DNA from: UBA11524 sp051883695
GTDB lineage: Bacteria; Bacillota; Clostridia; Christensenellales; Aristaeellaceae
Length of the DNA: 64,000 nucleotides
Direction of reading: 5' to 3'
Assembly (NCBI GenBank): GCA_051883695.1
Contig: JBJEUF010000163.1
Coordinates: 25,470-89,469, forward strand
The notes under the pieces were generated by a model that saw nothing but the letters and a program-made list of their open reading frames with translations, did not search any database and was not told where the DNA came from. The position numbers were made by a program, and so were the translations under genes. Numbering within the stretch: position 1 is the stretch's first letter; each line of letters begins with the position of its first letter. Of the stretch, positions 49,646 through 58,813 are shown piece by piece.

Positions 49646-49884
49646 AAGTTAATTTGTAAGCTAACAGATAAGCATGTGTAAATGTAAAACCCGGTCAATT
49701 CTCTGCCTGTTCCGGCGAAAAAATGTGCCGAAGTGCTTGACAAGCGCCTGTGAAAAGCTGTATAATATGTGCAAGCCTAACCGTTAAGTTAACGACAGTC
49801 CGCCAGAATGGAGAAATAGAGAGCGCTTTTTGATGGAGATGGACAGACAAACGGAGGCTAACCAGAAGTTAACAAAAAGCTAAC
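49646..49884 (+). promoter_or_regulatory. Cluster of YTAAC operator-like motifs
   Basis: The motif AAGYTAAC or a close variant occurs near 49646 (AAAGTTAAT), 49658, 49787, 49866 and 49877, with CTAAC also at 49777 and 49858. At 49783-49793 it becomes the near-palindrome GTTAAGTTAAC, just downstream of the predicted start. The arrangement suggests several binding sites for one regulator, plausibly the LacI-family protein at 53344. Confidence 0.55.
49737..49766 (+). promoter_or_regulatory. Promoter of the mannan-oligosaccharide operon
   Basis: A consensus TTGACA (49737-49742) and a consensus TATAAT (49761-49766) are 18 bases apart. The predicted start is near 49773, inside the cluster of YTAAC motifs, and the leader is about 140 bases. 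Confidence 0.88.
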
Positions 49885-49912
49885 AACCATGATGAGCTGA
49901 AAGGATACAAGA

Positions 49913-51100
49913 ATGCTGACAAATGAGATGAAAACGCACCTGACGCAGAAGATCCTGCCCTTCTGGCAGGGCCTGACGGACTGGGAACGCGGCGGCTGGT
50001 ATGGCTATGTGGACAAGGATCTGAACGTCATCAAGGACAGCCACAAGGGCTGCATCCTCAACAGCCGCGTGCTGTGGACGTTTGCGACGGCGGCGCGCGT
50101 GTTGAACGACGAGGGCTATTTGACCTACGCCCGTCATGCGCTGGCCTTCATGGAACGCTTTGAGGACAGGGAGCGCGGCGGCGTGTACTGGTCGGTCACG
50201 GCGGACGGCCGCCCGCTGGACAGAACCAAGCACACCTACTGTCAGGCCTTTGCGATTTACGGCCTGGCGGCGTACATGCGCGCAGCCGGCGAGGACGATC
50301 CCCTGTACGCGCCGGCGAAGGAACGCGCCTTCCGCCTGTTTGAGGTGATCGAAGGGAACTGCTCCGACGCGGGCGGCTACGGCGAGGCCTTCGAGCCGGA
50401 CTACACGCCCGTGGGCAATGAGAAGCTCTCCGACAATCCCACGCTCATGGAGCGCGGCGAGGTCGCCCAGCGCACGATGAACACGCTCCTGCATGTGCTG
50501 GAGGCCTATGCGGAGCTCTACCGCGCCGTGCCGGACGAGCGGGTGCGCAGGGCCGGTGAAACCTGCCTGCAGCGCTTCCTGCATGTGATGTACAACGAGC
50601 CCGCACGCCGCCTGGAGGTGTTCTTCGACAGGGATTACCGGAGCCTGCTGGACATGCAGAGCTACGGTCACGACATCGAGGCCAGCTGGCTGATGTGGGA
50701 CGCGGTGGAAGCGCTGATTCCCGAGGACGAGCGCGCGCCGTACCGCGCCATGTGCCTGACGCTGGCGGAGGCCACCTGCGAGCGGGCCTTCACCGATCAC
50801 GGCATGGAGAATGAAGTCGTCGAGGGCAGGGTGGAGCACACCCGCGTCTGGTGGGTGCAGGCGGAAACCGTGCTGGGCTTTGCGAACGCCTATGAGCTGA
50901 CCGGCGACGCCGTCTGGATGGAACGCGTGCGGCAGCAGTGGCAGTATGTGCTGGACGTGATTGCCGATCCCCGCCCGGGCAGCGAATGGTTCTGGTCCAC
51001 GGACGAGAACGGCGTGCCGACCCCGAAGCCCATCGTCGAGGAGTGGAAGTGCCCGTATCACAACGGCCGCATGTGCCTGCGGATGATTGAGCGCGCCTGA
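49913..51100 (+). CDS. Cellobiose 2-epimerase (AGE family)
   Basis: A 395-residue (alpha/alpha)6-barrel epimerase that converts the reducing-end glucose of beta-1,4-disaccharides to mannose and back. Hallmarks of cellobiose 2-epimerase are LNSRVLWTFATAAR, QSYGHDIEASWLM, HTRVWWVQAE and the C-terminal KCPYHNGRMC, which supply the catalytic His residues. With GH130 enzymes downstream, its likely job is to convert mannobiose to mannosyl-glucose. AAAGGAT precedes the ATG. It is the first gene of the operon. Confidence 0.9.
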   Translation: MLTNEMKTHLTQKILPFWQGLTDWERGGWYGYVDKDLNVIKDSHKGCILNSRVLWTFATAARVLNDEGYLTYARHALAFMERFEDRERGGVYWSVTADGRPLDRTKHTYCQAFAIYGLAAYMRAAGEDDPLYAPAKERAFRLFEVIEGNCSDAGGYGEAFEPDYTPVGNEKLSDNPTLMERGEVAQRTMNTLLHVLEAYAELYRAVPDERVRRAGETCLQRFLHVMYNEPARRLEVFFDRDYRSLLDMQSYGHDIEASWLMWDAVEALIPEDERAPYRAMCLTLAEATCERAFTDHGMENEVVEGRVEHTRVWWVQAETVLGFANAYELTGDAVWMERVRQQWQYVLDVIADPRPGSEWFWSTDENGVPTPKPIVEEWKCPYHNGRMCLRMIERA

Positions 51101-51133
51101 ATGGATTCAATGAATTGACCGGAGGGAATTGTC

Positions 51134-53305
51134 ATGGTTGAAATCCTTGTGACCGATCAGCTCCTTCACCTGCGCAACGATCACGTTTCCTATGTGATTG
51201 GCCTGCTGGAGGGCGGCATCCCCGCACACCTGTATTTCGGCAGGCGCATCACCGGCATCAACCCTGCCGCGATCCTGCGGCATTATGATCTGCCCGAGGA
51301 CGGCAGCTTCTCCGTGCAGGGCTGCGCGCTGGATCATGTGCCCCATGAGTATCCGGCCTTTGGTCTGGGTGATCTGCGCGAGGGCGCGGTGAGCGTCCGC
51401 CGTCAGGACGGCACCCGCAGCGTTGACCTGCGCGTGACCGGCGTGGAGGTGCTGGACGGCAAGGCCGAGCTGCCGGGACTGCCCGCGACCTTCGGCGGGT
51501 GTGCCAAAACGCTGCTGCTCCGCATGAAGGATGCGCTCATCGGCCTGGAGGCCACGCTCTCCTACACCCTCTTTGATGATGTGGCGGGCGTGATGCGCTC
51601 CGTTTCCTTCCGCAATGTGTCGGACAGCGATCTGGTGATCGAGCGGGCGTACAGCCTGTGCCTGGAGCTGCCGGACAGCCGCTATGACCTCATCACCCTT
51701 TCCGGCGGCTGGAGCCGCGAACGCGAGATGATCCGCCGCCCGCTGACCATGGGCGAGCAGGGCGTCAGCTCCCTCAAGGGCGCGACCTCCCTGCACAATG
51801 CCAACATGCTCTTCCTTGCGCGTCCGGAAACGACCGAGGCGCAGGGCGAGGCGATCGGCGCGGCGCTGGTGTATTCCGGCAACTTCACCGCGCAGGTGCA
51901 TGTGGATTCCCACCGCTACAGCCGCGTATTCCTGGGCCTGAACGATGTGGATTTCCAGTGGACGATGGGCCCCGGCGAGACCTTTCAGACGCCAGAGGCC
52001 GTCCTGGTGTATTCCGACAGGGGCCTGGACGGCATGAGCGCCCAGTTCCACCGGGTCTGCGCCGAGCATCTGGTGCGCGGTAAATACGCAAAGGCGCCCC
52101 GGCCGATCCTGCTGAACAACTGGGAGGCCACCTACTTCGGCTTCAATGAGGAGAAGCTGCTGAGGATTGCCCGCACCGCGGCGGACGTCGGCGTGGAGCT
52201 GTTCGTGCTGGACGACGGCTGGTTCGGCAAGCGCGATGATGACCGCACCTCGCTGGGCGACTGGTTTGTGGACACGGCGAAGCTGCCCGAGGGCATGAGG
52301 CACCTGAGCGATCAGGTGCACGCGATGGGCCTGAAGTTCGGCTTGTGGTTTGAGCCGGAGATGATCTCCCCGGTCAGCCGGCTGTATGAGCAGCATCCCG
52401 ACTGGGCGATCCGTATCGCGGGCCGCGAGCCCATCCAGCAGCGCCAGCAGCTCACGCTCGATCTTTCCCGCGGGGATGTGCAGGACTTCGTATATGAAGC
52501 CGTTGCGCAGCACCTGCGCGAGGACGGCATCGACTATGTGAAGTGGGATATGAACCGCAACTTCTCCAACATCGGCTCGGCCATGCTTCCGCCGGAGCGC
52601 CAGAAGGAGCTGCCGCACCGCTACATGCTGGGCCTGTACCGGGTGATGGAGCGGCTGGTCAACGATTTCCCGGAGGTGCTCTTTGAGTCCTGCTCCTCCG
52701 GCGGCGGCCGCTTCGACATGGGGATGCTCTACTACATGCCCCAGACCTGGACCAGCGACAACACCGACGCGCTGTGCCGCTGCCGGATCCAGTATGCCAC
52801 CTCGCTGGTTTTCCCGCCCTTCGCGATGGGCAGCCATGTGTCCGCCGTGCCGAATCATCAGACCGGGCGCGTCACGCCCATCGAAAGTCGCGGCAACGTG
52901 GCCATGTCCGGCTGCTTCGGGTATGAGCTGGATCTGAACACCCTGCCCGCCGGGGAGCTGGAGAAGGTCCGGCAGCAGATTGCCCGCATCAAGGCGCTCC
53001 GTTCCACGCTGCTCTACGGCGATTTCCATCGCCTCCTCAGTCCCTTTGAGGGCGATGATACCGCGTGGATCACCGTCAGCCAGGACAGGAAGGAAGCGGT
53101 GTTCATGCTGACCCGCGCGCTGGCGAAGTCCTATACCTTCCCGCCGCTGGTGCGCCTGCGGGGTCTGGCTGCGGACAAGACCTACACGGTGGTGGAAACC
53201 GGCGAACGGTATACCGGCGATGAGCTGATGCAGCTGGGCCTGTCCGCACGGCTGCCCTGGGGCGATGCCGCCAGCGTCAGCCTGACGCTGCGGGCGGCGG
53301 ACTGA
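51134..53305 (+). CDS. GH36 alpha-galactosidase
   Basis: A 723-residue cytosolic alpha-galactosidase. The N-terminal beta-sandwich leads into a TIM barrel with LDDGWFGKRDDD, the nucleophile D472 in YVKWDMNRN, the acid/base D542 in TWTSDNTDA, and CSSGGGRFD, all standard for GH36. No signal peptide is present. It would strip galactose side groups from imported galactomannan oligosaccharides. CGGAGGG precedes the ATG, 33 bases after the epimerase. Confidence 0.96.
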   Translation: MVEILVTDQLLHLRNDHVSYVIGLLEGGIPAHLYFGRRITGINPAAILRHYDLPEDGSFSVQGCALDHVPHEYPAFGLGDLREGAVSVRRQDGTRSVDLRVTGVEVLDGKAELPGLPATFGGCAKTLLLRMKDALIGLEATLSYTLFDDVAGVMRSVSFRNVSDSDLVIERAYSLCLELPDSRYDLITLSGGWSREREMIRRPLTMGEQGVSSLKGATSLHNANMLFLARPETTEAQGEAIGAALVYSGNFTAQVHVDSHRYSRVFLGLNDVDFQWTMGPGETFQTPEAVLVYSDRGLDGMSAQFHRVCAEHLVRGKYAKAPRPILLNNWEATYFGFNEEKLLRIARTAADVGVELFVLDDGWFGKRDDDRTSLGDWFVDTAKLPEGMRHLSDQVHAMGLKFGLWFEPEMISPVSRLYEQHPDWAIRIAGREPIQQRQQLTLDLSRGDVQDFVYEAVAQHLREDGIDYVKWDMNRNFSNIGSAMLPPERQKELPHRYMLGLYRVMERLVNDFPEVLFESCSSGGGRFDMGMLYYMPQTWTSDNTDALCRCRIQYATSLVFPPFAMGSHVSAVPNHQTGRVTPIESRGNVAMSGCFGYELDLNTLPAGELEKVRQQIARIKALRSTLLYGDFHRLLSPFEGDDTAWITVSQDRKEAVFMLTRALAKSYTFPPLVRLRGLAADKTYTVVETGERYTGDELMQLGLSARLPWGDAASVSLTLRAAD

Positions 53306-53343
53306 ATGCCGGGTGTGAAGACGCGAATGGAGGTGAAAACGGC

Positions 53344-54339
53344 ATGGGCGTGACAATGCGCGACATCGGCAAGCGGATCGGCGTGAGCGCCGTGACGGTT
53401 TCCAAGGCGCTGTCCGGGAAATCCGGCGTGAGCGAGGAAATGCGGCAGAAAATCGTGAAGCTGGCCGCAGAGCTGGGCTACGTCAACCCCAATGCGCAGC
53501 CGGGAAGGCCGGGCAAGGGGCTGGATGTGGGCATCATCGTGCCGGATCAGTTCTTTTCCAACGATACGTTCTATGCCATGTTCTACAAGCTCCTGATGCA
53601 GACGCTGTCGGATGCCGGGCACTTCGGCATTCTGGAGCTGGCTTCGGAGAGCCTGCAGAACGCCATGACGCTGCCCAACATCGTGCGCAGCAGCCGCGTG
53701 GATGCACTGATTGTTCTGGGACAGCCCACCGAGGCATACACACGGCTGCTCGTGGAGCAGCAGCTGCCGGTGGTGACGCTGGATTTCTATTACGCGGGCA
53801 TTCCGGTGGATGCCATTATCGGCGACAGCGCCTTTGGCGCGGCTGCGCTGACGCAGCACCTGATTGCAAAGGGACACCGCGACATCGGCTTTTTGGGCAA
53901 TGCCAAGGCGACCAGCTCCATCATGGAACGGTATCTGGGCTTCACCTCGGCGATGCTGATGCATGATCTGCCCGTTCGTCCCGAATGCGTGGTGAAGGAT
54001 CGCGATGACAACAACGTGCTGCTGGATCTGACGCTGCCGGAAAAGCTGCCGACGGCCTTTGTGTGCAACTGCGACGTGCTGGCCCGGACGCTGATTGACA
54101 CGCTGCAGCGGCGGGGCGTCCGCGTGCCGGAGGATGTGTCCGTCGTGGGCTACGACGATTTCAACAACGTGCCCGGCTCCCTGCCTCTGACCACCTTCCG
54201 GGTGGATACCGCTGCCATGTGCCGGATGGCGGTGAAGCTGGTGGAGGAGCGCTGCGCAGGCGACCGGAAGCCTGTGGTGCGCACGGTTGTGGGCGGCGAA
54301 TGCGTCTACCGCGATTCGGTAAGAGCGATATCCCGATGA
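53344..54339 (+). CDS. LacI-family transcriptional regulator
   Basis: A 331-residue LacI/GalR regulator. The N-terminal helix-turn-helix with hinge helix (MRDIGKRIGVSAVTVSKALSG) is followed by a periplasmic-binding-like sugar-sensing domain (VGIIVPDQFF, GHRDIGFLGN, VPEDVSVVGYDDFNN). Lying within the mannan-oligosaccharide operon, it most likely controls the operon's own promoter. The sugar it senses is unknown. Confidence 0.92.
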   Translation: MGVTMRDIGKRIGVSAVTVSKALSGKSGVSEEMRQKIVKLAAELGYVNPNAQPGRPGKGLDVGIIVPDQFFSNDTFYAMFYKLLMQTLSDAGHFGILELASESLQNAMTLPNIVRSSRVDALIVLGQPTEAYTRLLVEQQLPVVTLDFYYAGIPVDAIIGDSAFGAAALTQHLIAKGHRDIGFLGNAKATSSIMERYLGFTSAMLMHDLPVRPECVVKDRDDNNVLLDLTLPEKLPTAFVCNCDVLARTLIDTLQRRGVRVPEDVSVVGYDDFNNVPGSLPLTTFRVDTAAMCRMAVKLVEERCAGDRKPVVRTVVGGECVYRDSVRAISR

Positions 54340-54426
54340 CGATCTGACCGCAGGGAAGCCTGCGTCATGATACATGGAGACCAATGACCCATCATACAAA
54401 TCGACTGAAGAAAGAGGTAATCAACC

Positions 54427-55455
54427 ATGGCCGTGAAGCTGATCAATGCCGGTTCCCTCCCGAACATCCCGTGGCAGGACAAGCCCGCCGACCTCAAGAC
54501 CGCCGCTCCCGTGTGGCGCTACACCGGAAATCCCGTCATGGGCCGCAATCCCACGCCCGAAATCGCCCGGATCTTCAACTCCGCCGTGGTGCCGTGGAAG
54601 GACGGCTTCATCGCGGTGCTGCGCGGCGAGCAGGTCAACGGCGTGCCCTATGTGTACCTGGGCCGCTCCAAGGACGGCATTCACTGGGATGTTGACCGCC
54701 AGAAGGTGCCCTTCGTGGACGAGAACGGCAAGCCCAAGATGCCTCACTATGCCTATGATCCCCGCCTGGTGAAGGTGGATGACACCTACTACATCATCTG
54801 GTGCACCGACTTCTACGGCGCGTCCATCGGCATGGCCAAGACCAAGGACTTCGAGACCTTCACCCGCATTGAGAACCCCTTCATTCCCTTCAACCGCAAC
54901 GCCGTGCTCTTCCCCCGCAAGATTGGCGGCATGTTCAAGATGATGTCCCGGCCCTCCGACTCCGGTCACACCCCCTTCGGCGACATCTTCATCTCCGAGT
55001 CTCCCGACATGGAGTACTGGGGACATCACCGTCATGTGATGGGCCGTGGCTCCAAGTGGTGGGAGTCCGTCAAGATCGGCTCCGGCGCGGCGCCCATCGA
55101 GACCAGCGAGGGCTGGCTGCTGTTCTATCACGGCGTAGCCACCACCTGCAACGGCTTCGTGTATTCCATGGGTGGTGCGATTCTGGATATCAATGAGCCC
55201 AGCAAGGTGCTCTACCGGTGCGAGAACCACCTGCTGACCCCCGAGGAGCCCTACGAGGTGACCGGCTTCGTGCCCAATGTCGTGTTCCCCTGCGCGACGC
55301 TGCAGGATGAGGACACCGGCCGCATTGCCATCTACTATGGCGCGGCGGACACCAACGTGGGTCTGGCCTTCACGAATGTGGACGAGATCGTCACCTACAT
55401 CAAGGAGCACTCCGACCTGCAGTGGGGCGACGACGTCGCGGATGTGGACAACTAA
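54427..55455 (+). CDS. GH130 beta-mannoside phosphorylase (mannooligosaccharide type)
   Basis: A 342-residue five-bladed propeller enzyme of family GH130 that cleaves beta-mannosides with phosphate to give mannose 1-phosphate. The catalytic-Asp block reads HYAYDPRLVKVDDTYYIIWC, with phosphate-site residues likely in SRPSDSGHTPFGD. Length and pattern fit GH130_2, which includes beta-1,4-mannooligosaccharide phosphorylase. Its TAA stop lies at the edge of a family-2 repeat element. No promoter is seen, so it follows the LacI gene on one transcript. Confidence 0.9.
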   Translation: MAVKLINAGSLPNIPWQDKPADLKTAAPVWRYTGNPVMGRNPTPEIARIFNSAVVPWKDGFIAVLRGEQVNGVPYVYLGRSKDGIHWDVDRQKVPFVDENGKPKMPHYAYDPRLVKVDDTYYIIWCTDFYGASIGMAKTKDFETFTRIENPFIPFNRNAVLFPRKIGGMFKMMSRPSDSGHTPFGDIFISESPDMEYWGHHRHVMGRGSKWWESVKIGSGAAPIETSEGWLLFYHGVATTCNGFVYSMGGAILDINEPSKVLYRCENHLLTPEEPYEVTGFVPNVVFPCATLQDEDTGRIAIYYGAADTNVGLAFTNVDEIVTYIKEHSDLQWGDDVADVDN

Positions 55456-55566
55456 GGAAACTCTGAATCAATGAGGTGGTGCGATGGTGAGCGGAATTTC
55501 TGCAAGAAGCAGATGGCTGAAATTCCGCCGCCAGCGTACCGCCGAGTGATTCAGAGGTTCCCTAAG
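55452..55566. repeat. Family-2 inverted-repeat element, short copy
   Basis: A 115-bp copy bounded by CTAAG on both sides, opposite in orientation to the one at 29639. It differs by a precise 54-bp loss between two copies of ATTTCTGC and by a few substitutions. Its first CTAAG holds the stop codon of the GH130 gene. Confidence 0.88.
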
Positions 55567-55601
55567 AAGTCCGGATTGCCTGAGCGAAGGGGAGTCTTTC
55601 C

Positions 55602-56048
55602 GTGCTGAGTCTGAAGGGGATCGATTCGAATAACTGGCGGATTCCGCTGGAGGTTCATGAGCATCAGCGTCCGTATGTGGCTTCTGCCACGGTCACGCTG
55701 GCCCGAGCCTATGCGTTCAATGCCCAAAACAGCCATGCGGTTCACATCTGTCTGGACGGCGAACCGATCGGCATGGCGCTGTGGTATGACTGGCCGGAGG
55801 CGGATGCCTATGTGCTCAGCGAGTTCTTCATCGACCGGCGATGGCAGCGGCAGGGCTATGGCCTTGGCGCTGTCCGGCTGGTGCTGGAGGAGCTCCGGCG
55901 GGAAAAACGCTTTCCGCGCGTCACGCTGTGCTATGTTCCGGGGAACGACGCCGCGCCCCGGCTCTATGAGAAACTTGGCTTCACCCATGATCCGCTGGCA
56001 GACGATGCCGAGGATGATGACGAAATCTGCATGTCCCTGATGCTGTGA
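55602..56048 (+). CDS. GNAT family N-acetyltransferase
   Basis: A 148-residue GNAT protein with the acetyl-CoA loop DRRWQRQGYGLGAVRLVLEEL and a late ALYEKLGF-like motif (PRLYEKLGFTHD). The N-terminus (GIDSNNWRIPLEV) resembles spermidine acetyltransferase-like members, but the substrate is not known. It starts at GTG (AAGGGGAG ahead) after the repeat element and reaches within 18 bases of the second GH130 gene. Nothing ties it to mannan use except position. Confidence 0.82.
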   Translation: MLSLKGIDSNNWRIPLEVHEHQRPYVASATVTLARAYAFNAQNSHAVHICLDGEPIGMALWYDWPEADAYVLSEFFIDRRWQRQGYGLGAVRLVLEELRREKRFPRVTLCYVPGNDAAPRLYEKLGFTHDPLADDAEDDDEICMSLML

Positions 56049-56065
56049 AAAGGAGGAAATCTCTG

Positions 56066-57238
56066 ATGCAGTCCCGTTCCTTTCAGTCCCTGATGGAAAG
56101 CTACGAGCGGCTCATCGTCCGCCCGAACCCGGTGAATGACCGCTATTACAACGGTCTGTTCACCCGCTATGAGCATCCCGTGCTGACCCGTCAGCACATT
56201 CCGCCCTTCTGGATGTATGACGCGAACCCCGATACCAATCCCTACATGATGCAGCGCCTGCCCGTCAACGCCACGATGAACTCCGGCGCGATCAAGGTGA
56301 ACGGCAAGTACTGCCTGGTGGTGCGCGTGGAGGGTCAGGACCGCAAGTCCTTTTTTGCGGTGGCGGAATCCGACAAGCCCACCGAGGGCTTCCGCTTCCG
56401 CGATTATCCCGTTGTGCTGCCCGATACCTGCGCCGAGGAGACGAATGTCTACGACATGCGCCTGACACAGCATGAGGACGGCTGGATCTATGGCGTGTTC
56501 TGCTCCGAGAGCAAGGATACCGCGTCGAACGACCTGTCCGCGGCGGTGGCGGCAGCCGGCATCGTCCGCACGAAGGATCTGGAAACCTGGGAGCGCCTGC
56601 CCAATCTGAAGACCCTGCGCTCTCCCCAGCAGCGCAACGTGGTGCTGCATCCCGAATTCGTGGAGGGCAAGTATGCCTTCTATACCCGTCCGATGGATGA
56701 TTTCATCGAGACCGGCAGCGGCGGCGGCATCGGCTTCGGCCTGTGCGAGGACATCACCCACGCGGTGATTGACGAGGAGAAGATCATCTCCGCCCGCAGA
56801 TACCACACCATCACCGAGAGCAAGAACGGCGCCGGCGCGACGCCCATCAAGTGCGACAGGGGCTGGATCCACATCGCCCACGGCGTGCGCAACACCGCTG
56901 CCGGGCTGCGCTATGTGCTCTATGCCTTCATGACCAGCCTGGAGGATCCCACGAAGGTCATCGGCGAGCCCTCGGGGATGCTGCTGGGCCCGCTGGGCAA
57001 GGAGCGCGTGGGCGACGTGAGCAACGTGGTTTTCACCAATGGCGCGATTGCGGATGACGACGGCAGGGTGTACATCTACTACGCCTCCTCCGACACCCGG
57101 CTGCATGTGGCGGAAACCGACATCGGCCGCCTGTGCGACTACCTGCTGAACACGCCCGCCGATCCGCTGCGCTCTCCGGATTGCGTGAAGCAGCGCTGCG
57201 AATTGATCCGCAAAAACCTTGCGTACCTGAAGAAGTAA
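56066..57238 (+). CDS. GH130 mannosyl-glucose phosphorylase
   Basis: A 390-residue GH130 enzyme of the longer type (GH130_1), whose known members phosphorolyse 4-O-beta-mannosyl-glucose to mannose 1-phosphate and glucose. Typical features are the N-terminal VRPNPVNDRYYNGLFTRYEHP, MNSGAIKVNGKYCLVVRVEG and the catalytic-Asp block NVYDMRLTQHEDGWIYG. Its pairing with the epimerase upstream completes the known mannobiose route. The start at 56066 follows AAAGGAGG; an in-frame GTG seven codons earlier contains that site. Confidence 0.93.
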   Translation: MQSRSFQSLMESYERLIVRPNPVNDRYYNGLFTRYEHPVLTRQHIPPFWMYDANPDTNPYMMQRLPVNATMNSGAIKVNGKYCLVVRVEGQDRKSFFAVAESDKPTEGFRFRDYPVVLPDTCAEETNVYDMRLTQHEDGWIYGVFCSESKDTASNDLSAAVAAAGIVRTKDLETWERLPNLKTLRSPQQRNVVLHPEFVEGKYAFYTRPMDDFIETGSGGGIGFGLCEDITHAVIDEEKIISARRYHTITESKNGAGATPIKCDRGWIHIAHGVRNTAAGLRYVLYAFMTSLEDPTKVIGEPSGMLLGPLGKERVGDVSNVVFTNGAIADDDGRVYIYYASSDTRLHVAETDIGRLCDYLLNTPADPLRSPDCVKQRCELIRKNLAYLKK

Positions 57239-57250
57239 GGGGGACGGCGT

Positions 57251-58759
57251 ATGTTCAGGCTGGCACCCCTGTTCGGCAACGGCTGTGTGCTGGTACGGGG
57301 CAAGGAGATCCGCATCTTCGGCGGCGCGAGCGATGGAACGCGCGTCACGGCGGAGCTGCTGGCGGCGGATGGGACGCTGCTGGCGAAGGCCTCCTGCACG
57401 GCGCGGGAGGGCGCCTTCCTGCTGCGCCTGCCCCCGCAGCAGGCGGCTACCGGCTGCACGCTGCAGGTGACGGACGGCGAAATGCTGATGGTGTCCGGGA
57501 ATGTGGCGATCGGCGAGGTGTATTTTGCGGCCGGTCAGAGCAATATGGAGCTGGAGCTGCAGAATGCGGATGAGGGCAGGACGCTGATTGAGAAGCACCT
57601 GGATCCCGACCTGCGCTATTTCAACGTCCCCAAGAAATCCCTGTGGAACGAGGAGGCCGTCCAGGCGGAGGGCTGGAGCCACTGGGAAGCGATCCGTCCC
57701 GGCTATGGCAGGGACATGTCCGCCGTGGCGTACTTCTTCGCGGTGAAGCTGCGGGAAAAGCTGGGCGTGCCGGTGGGCGTGATCGACTGCTACTGGGGCG
57801 GCACCTCCGTGACCTGCTGGATGGACGAGGAGGCGCTGAACCGCACGGCGGAGGGCCGGCGGTATCTGCGGGAATACGCGGAGAAGGTCGGCGACAAGAC
57901 CGTTGCGCAGTGGCAGGCGGAGGAGGACGAGTTCCAGTCCGCCATGAACGAGTGGAACGGCAAGGTCGCCAAGCTCAGGGAAGACCGCCCGGATGTCACC
58001 TGGCCGGAGATCAACGAAATCTGCGGCGCGTGTCCGTGGAATCCGCCGGTGGGCGCCGGATCGCCCTATCGCCCGGCAGGGCTGGTGGAAACGATGACCA
58101 AGCGCGTCGCGCCGGTGAGCGTCACGGCCATCCTCTACTATCAGGGCGAGGAGGACACATGGCGCACCGGGCACTATGAGGTGCTGCTGGCAGGCTATGT
58201 CCAGCGGATGCGCGAGCTGCTGGGGGACGATACGCTGCCCTTCCTGAATGTGCAGCTGCCGGTCTTCGTCAACGCCACGGACACCGTGGACAACCACCAG
58301 TGGGGTGTGCTGCGCCACGCACAGGAGCTGGTGTACAAGCAGGTGGCGCATACGGGCCTGGCCTGTATCATCGACTGCGGCGAGTGGGACAACATCCATC
58401 CCACGGACAAGCGCACGCCCGGCGAGCGGCTCTATGAGCAGGCGCTGCGGGTGATCTATGGCGAGAAGGGCGAGAAATCCCCGGAAGCGGTGGGCAAGTA
58501 CACCGTCGGAAATGTGCTGACGGTGCTTCTGGACGCCCCGGTTGCCATCACCCGCGAGGGTGACGAATGCGCGGAGATCGCAGGCGCGGACGGCGTGTGG
58601 CACAGGGCGGAAATCGAGGTGGATGGCGACAGGCTGCGCCTGACGTCTGCGGAGGTGGCTGAGCCGGTGTACGCGCGGTATGCGCACAGCAACTGGTGCA
58701 GGGTGCGGCTCTTTGGCGAAAACGGTCTGCCGCTGGCTCCCTTCGTGCTGGAATACTGA
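57251..58759 (+). CDS. Sialate O-acetylesterase-like SGNH esterase
   Basis: A 502-residue SGNH-fold esterase of the sialic acid 9-O-acetylesterase family. Catalytic Ser is in AAGQSNMELEL (about residue 97), with the late DNIHPTDK supplying Asp and His. An N-terminal beta-sandwich precedes it. No signal peptide, so it acts in the cytosol. No sialic acid genes are near; with mannan enzymes around it, removing acetyl groups from mannan oligosaccharides is the more likely role. It starts 12 bases after the GH130 stop. Confidence 0.85.
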   Translation: MFRLAPLFGNGCVLVRGKEIRIFGGASDGTRVTAELLAADGTLLAKASCTAREGAFLLRLPPQQAATGCTLQVTDGEMLMVSGNVAIGEVYFAAGQSNMELELQNADEGRTLIEKHLDPDLRYFNVPKKSLWNEEAVQAEGWSHWEAIRPGYGRDMSAVAYFFAVKLREKLGVPVGVIDCYWGGTSVTCWMDEEALNRTAEGRRYLREYAEKVGDKTVAQWQAEEDEFQSAMNEWNGKVAKLREDRPDVTWPEINEICGACPWNPPVGAGSPYRPAGLVETMTKRVAPVSVTAILYYQGEEDTWRTGHYEVLLAGYVQRMRELLGDDTLPFLNVQLPVFVNATDTVDNHQWGVLRHAQELVYKQVAHTGLACIIDCGEWDNIHPTDKRTPGERLYEQALRVIYGEKGEKSPEAVGKYTVGNVLTVLLDAPVAITREGDECAEIAGADGVWHRAEIEVDGDRLRLTSAEVAEPVYARYAHSNWCRVRLFGENGLPLAPFVLEY

Positions 58760-58767
58760 TGACAGAG

Positions 58768-58812
58768 AATCCCCCGGAACGCGTCCGAATGCGGCGTGCG
58801 TTCCGGGGGATT
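58768..58812. terminator. Hairpin between convergent genes
   Basis: A 15-bp perfect stem (58768-58782 with 58798-58812) separates the esterase from the convergent MATE gene. It lacks a long T-run, so strength is uncertain. Confidence 0.7.
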
Positions 58813-58813
58813 G

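Noticed and set aside
55964..58687. Long minus-strand open frame opposite the second GH130 and esterase genes
   Set aside because: The antisense translation lacks motifs, and the plus-strand genes have family signatures and ribosome sites.
57251..58759. Sialic acid catabolism
   Set aside because: Apart from the family name of this esterase, no sialidase, NanA, NanE or NanK-like gene is present; the AGE-family gene carries cellobiose 2-epimerase motifs.
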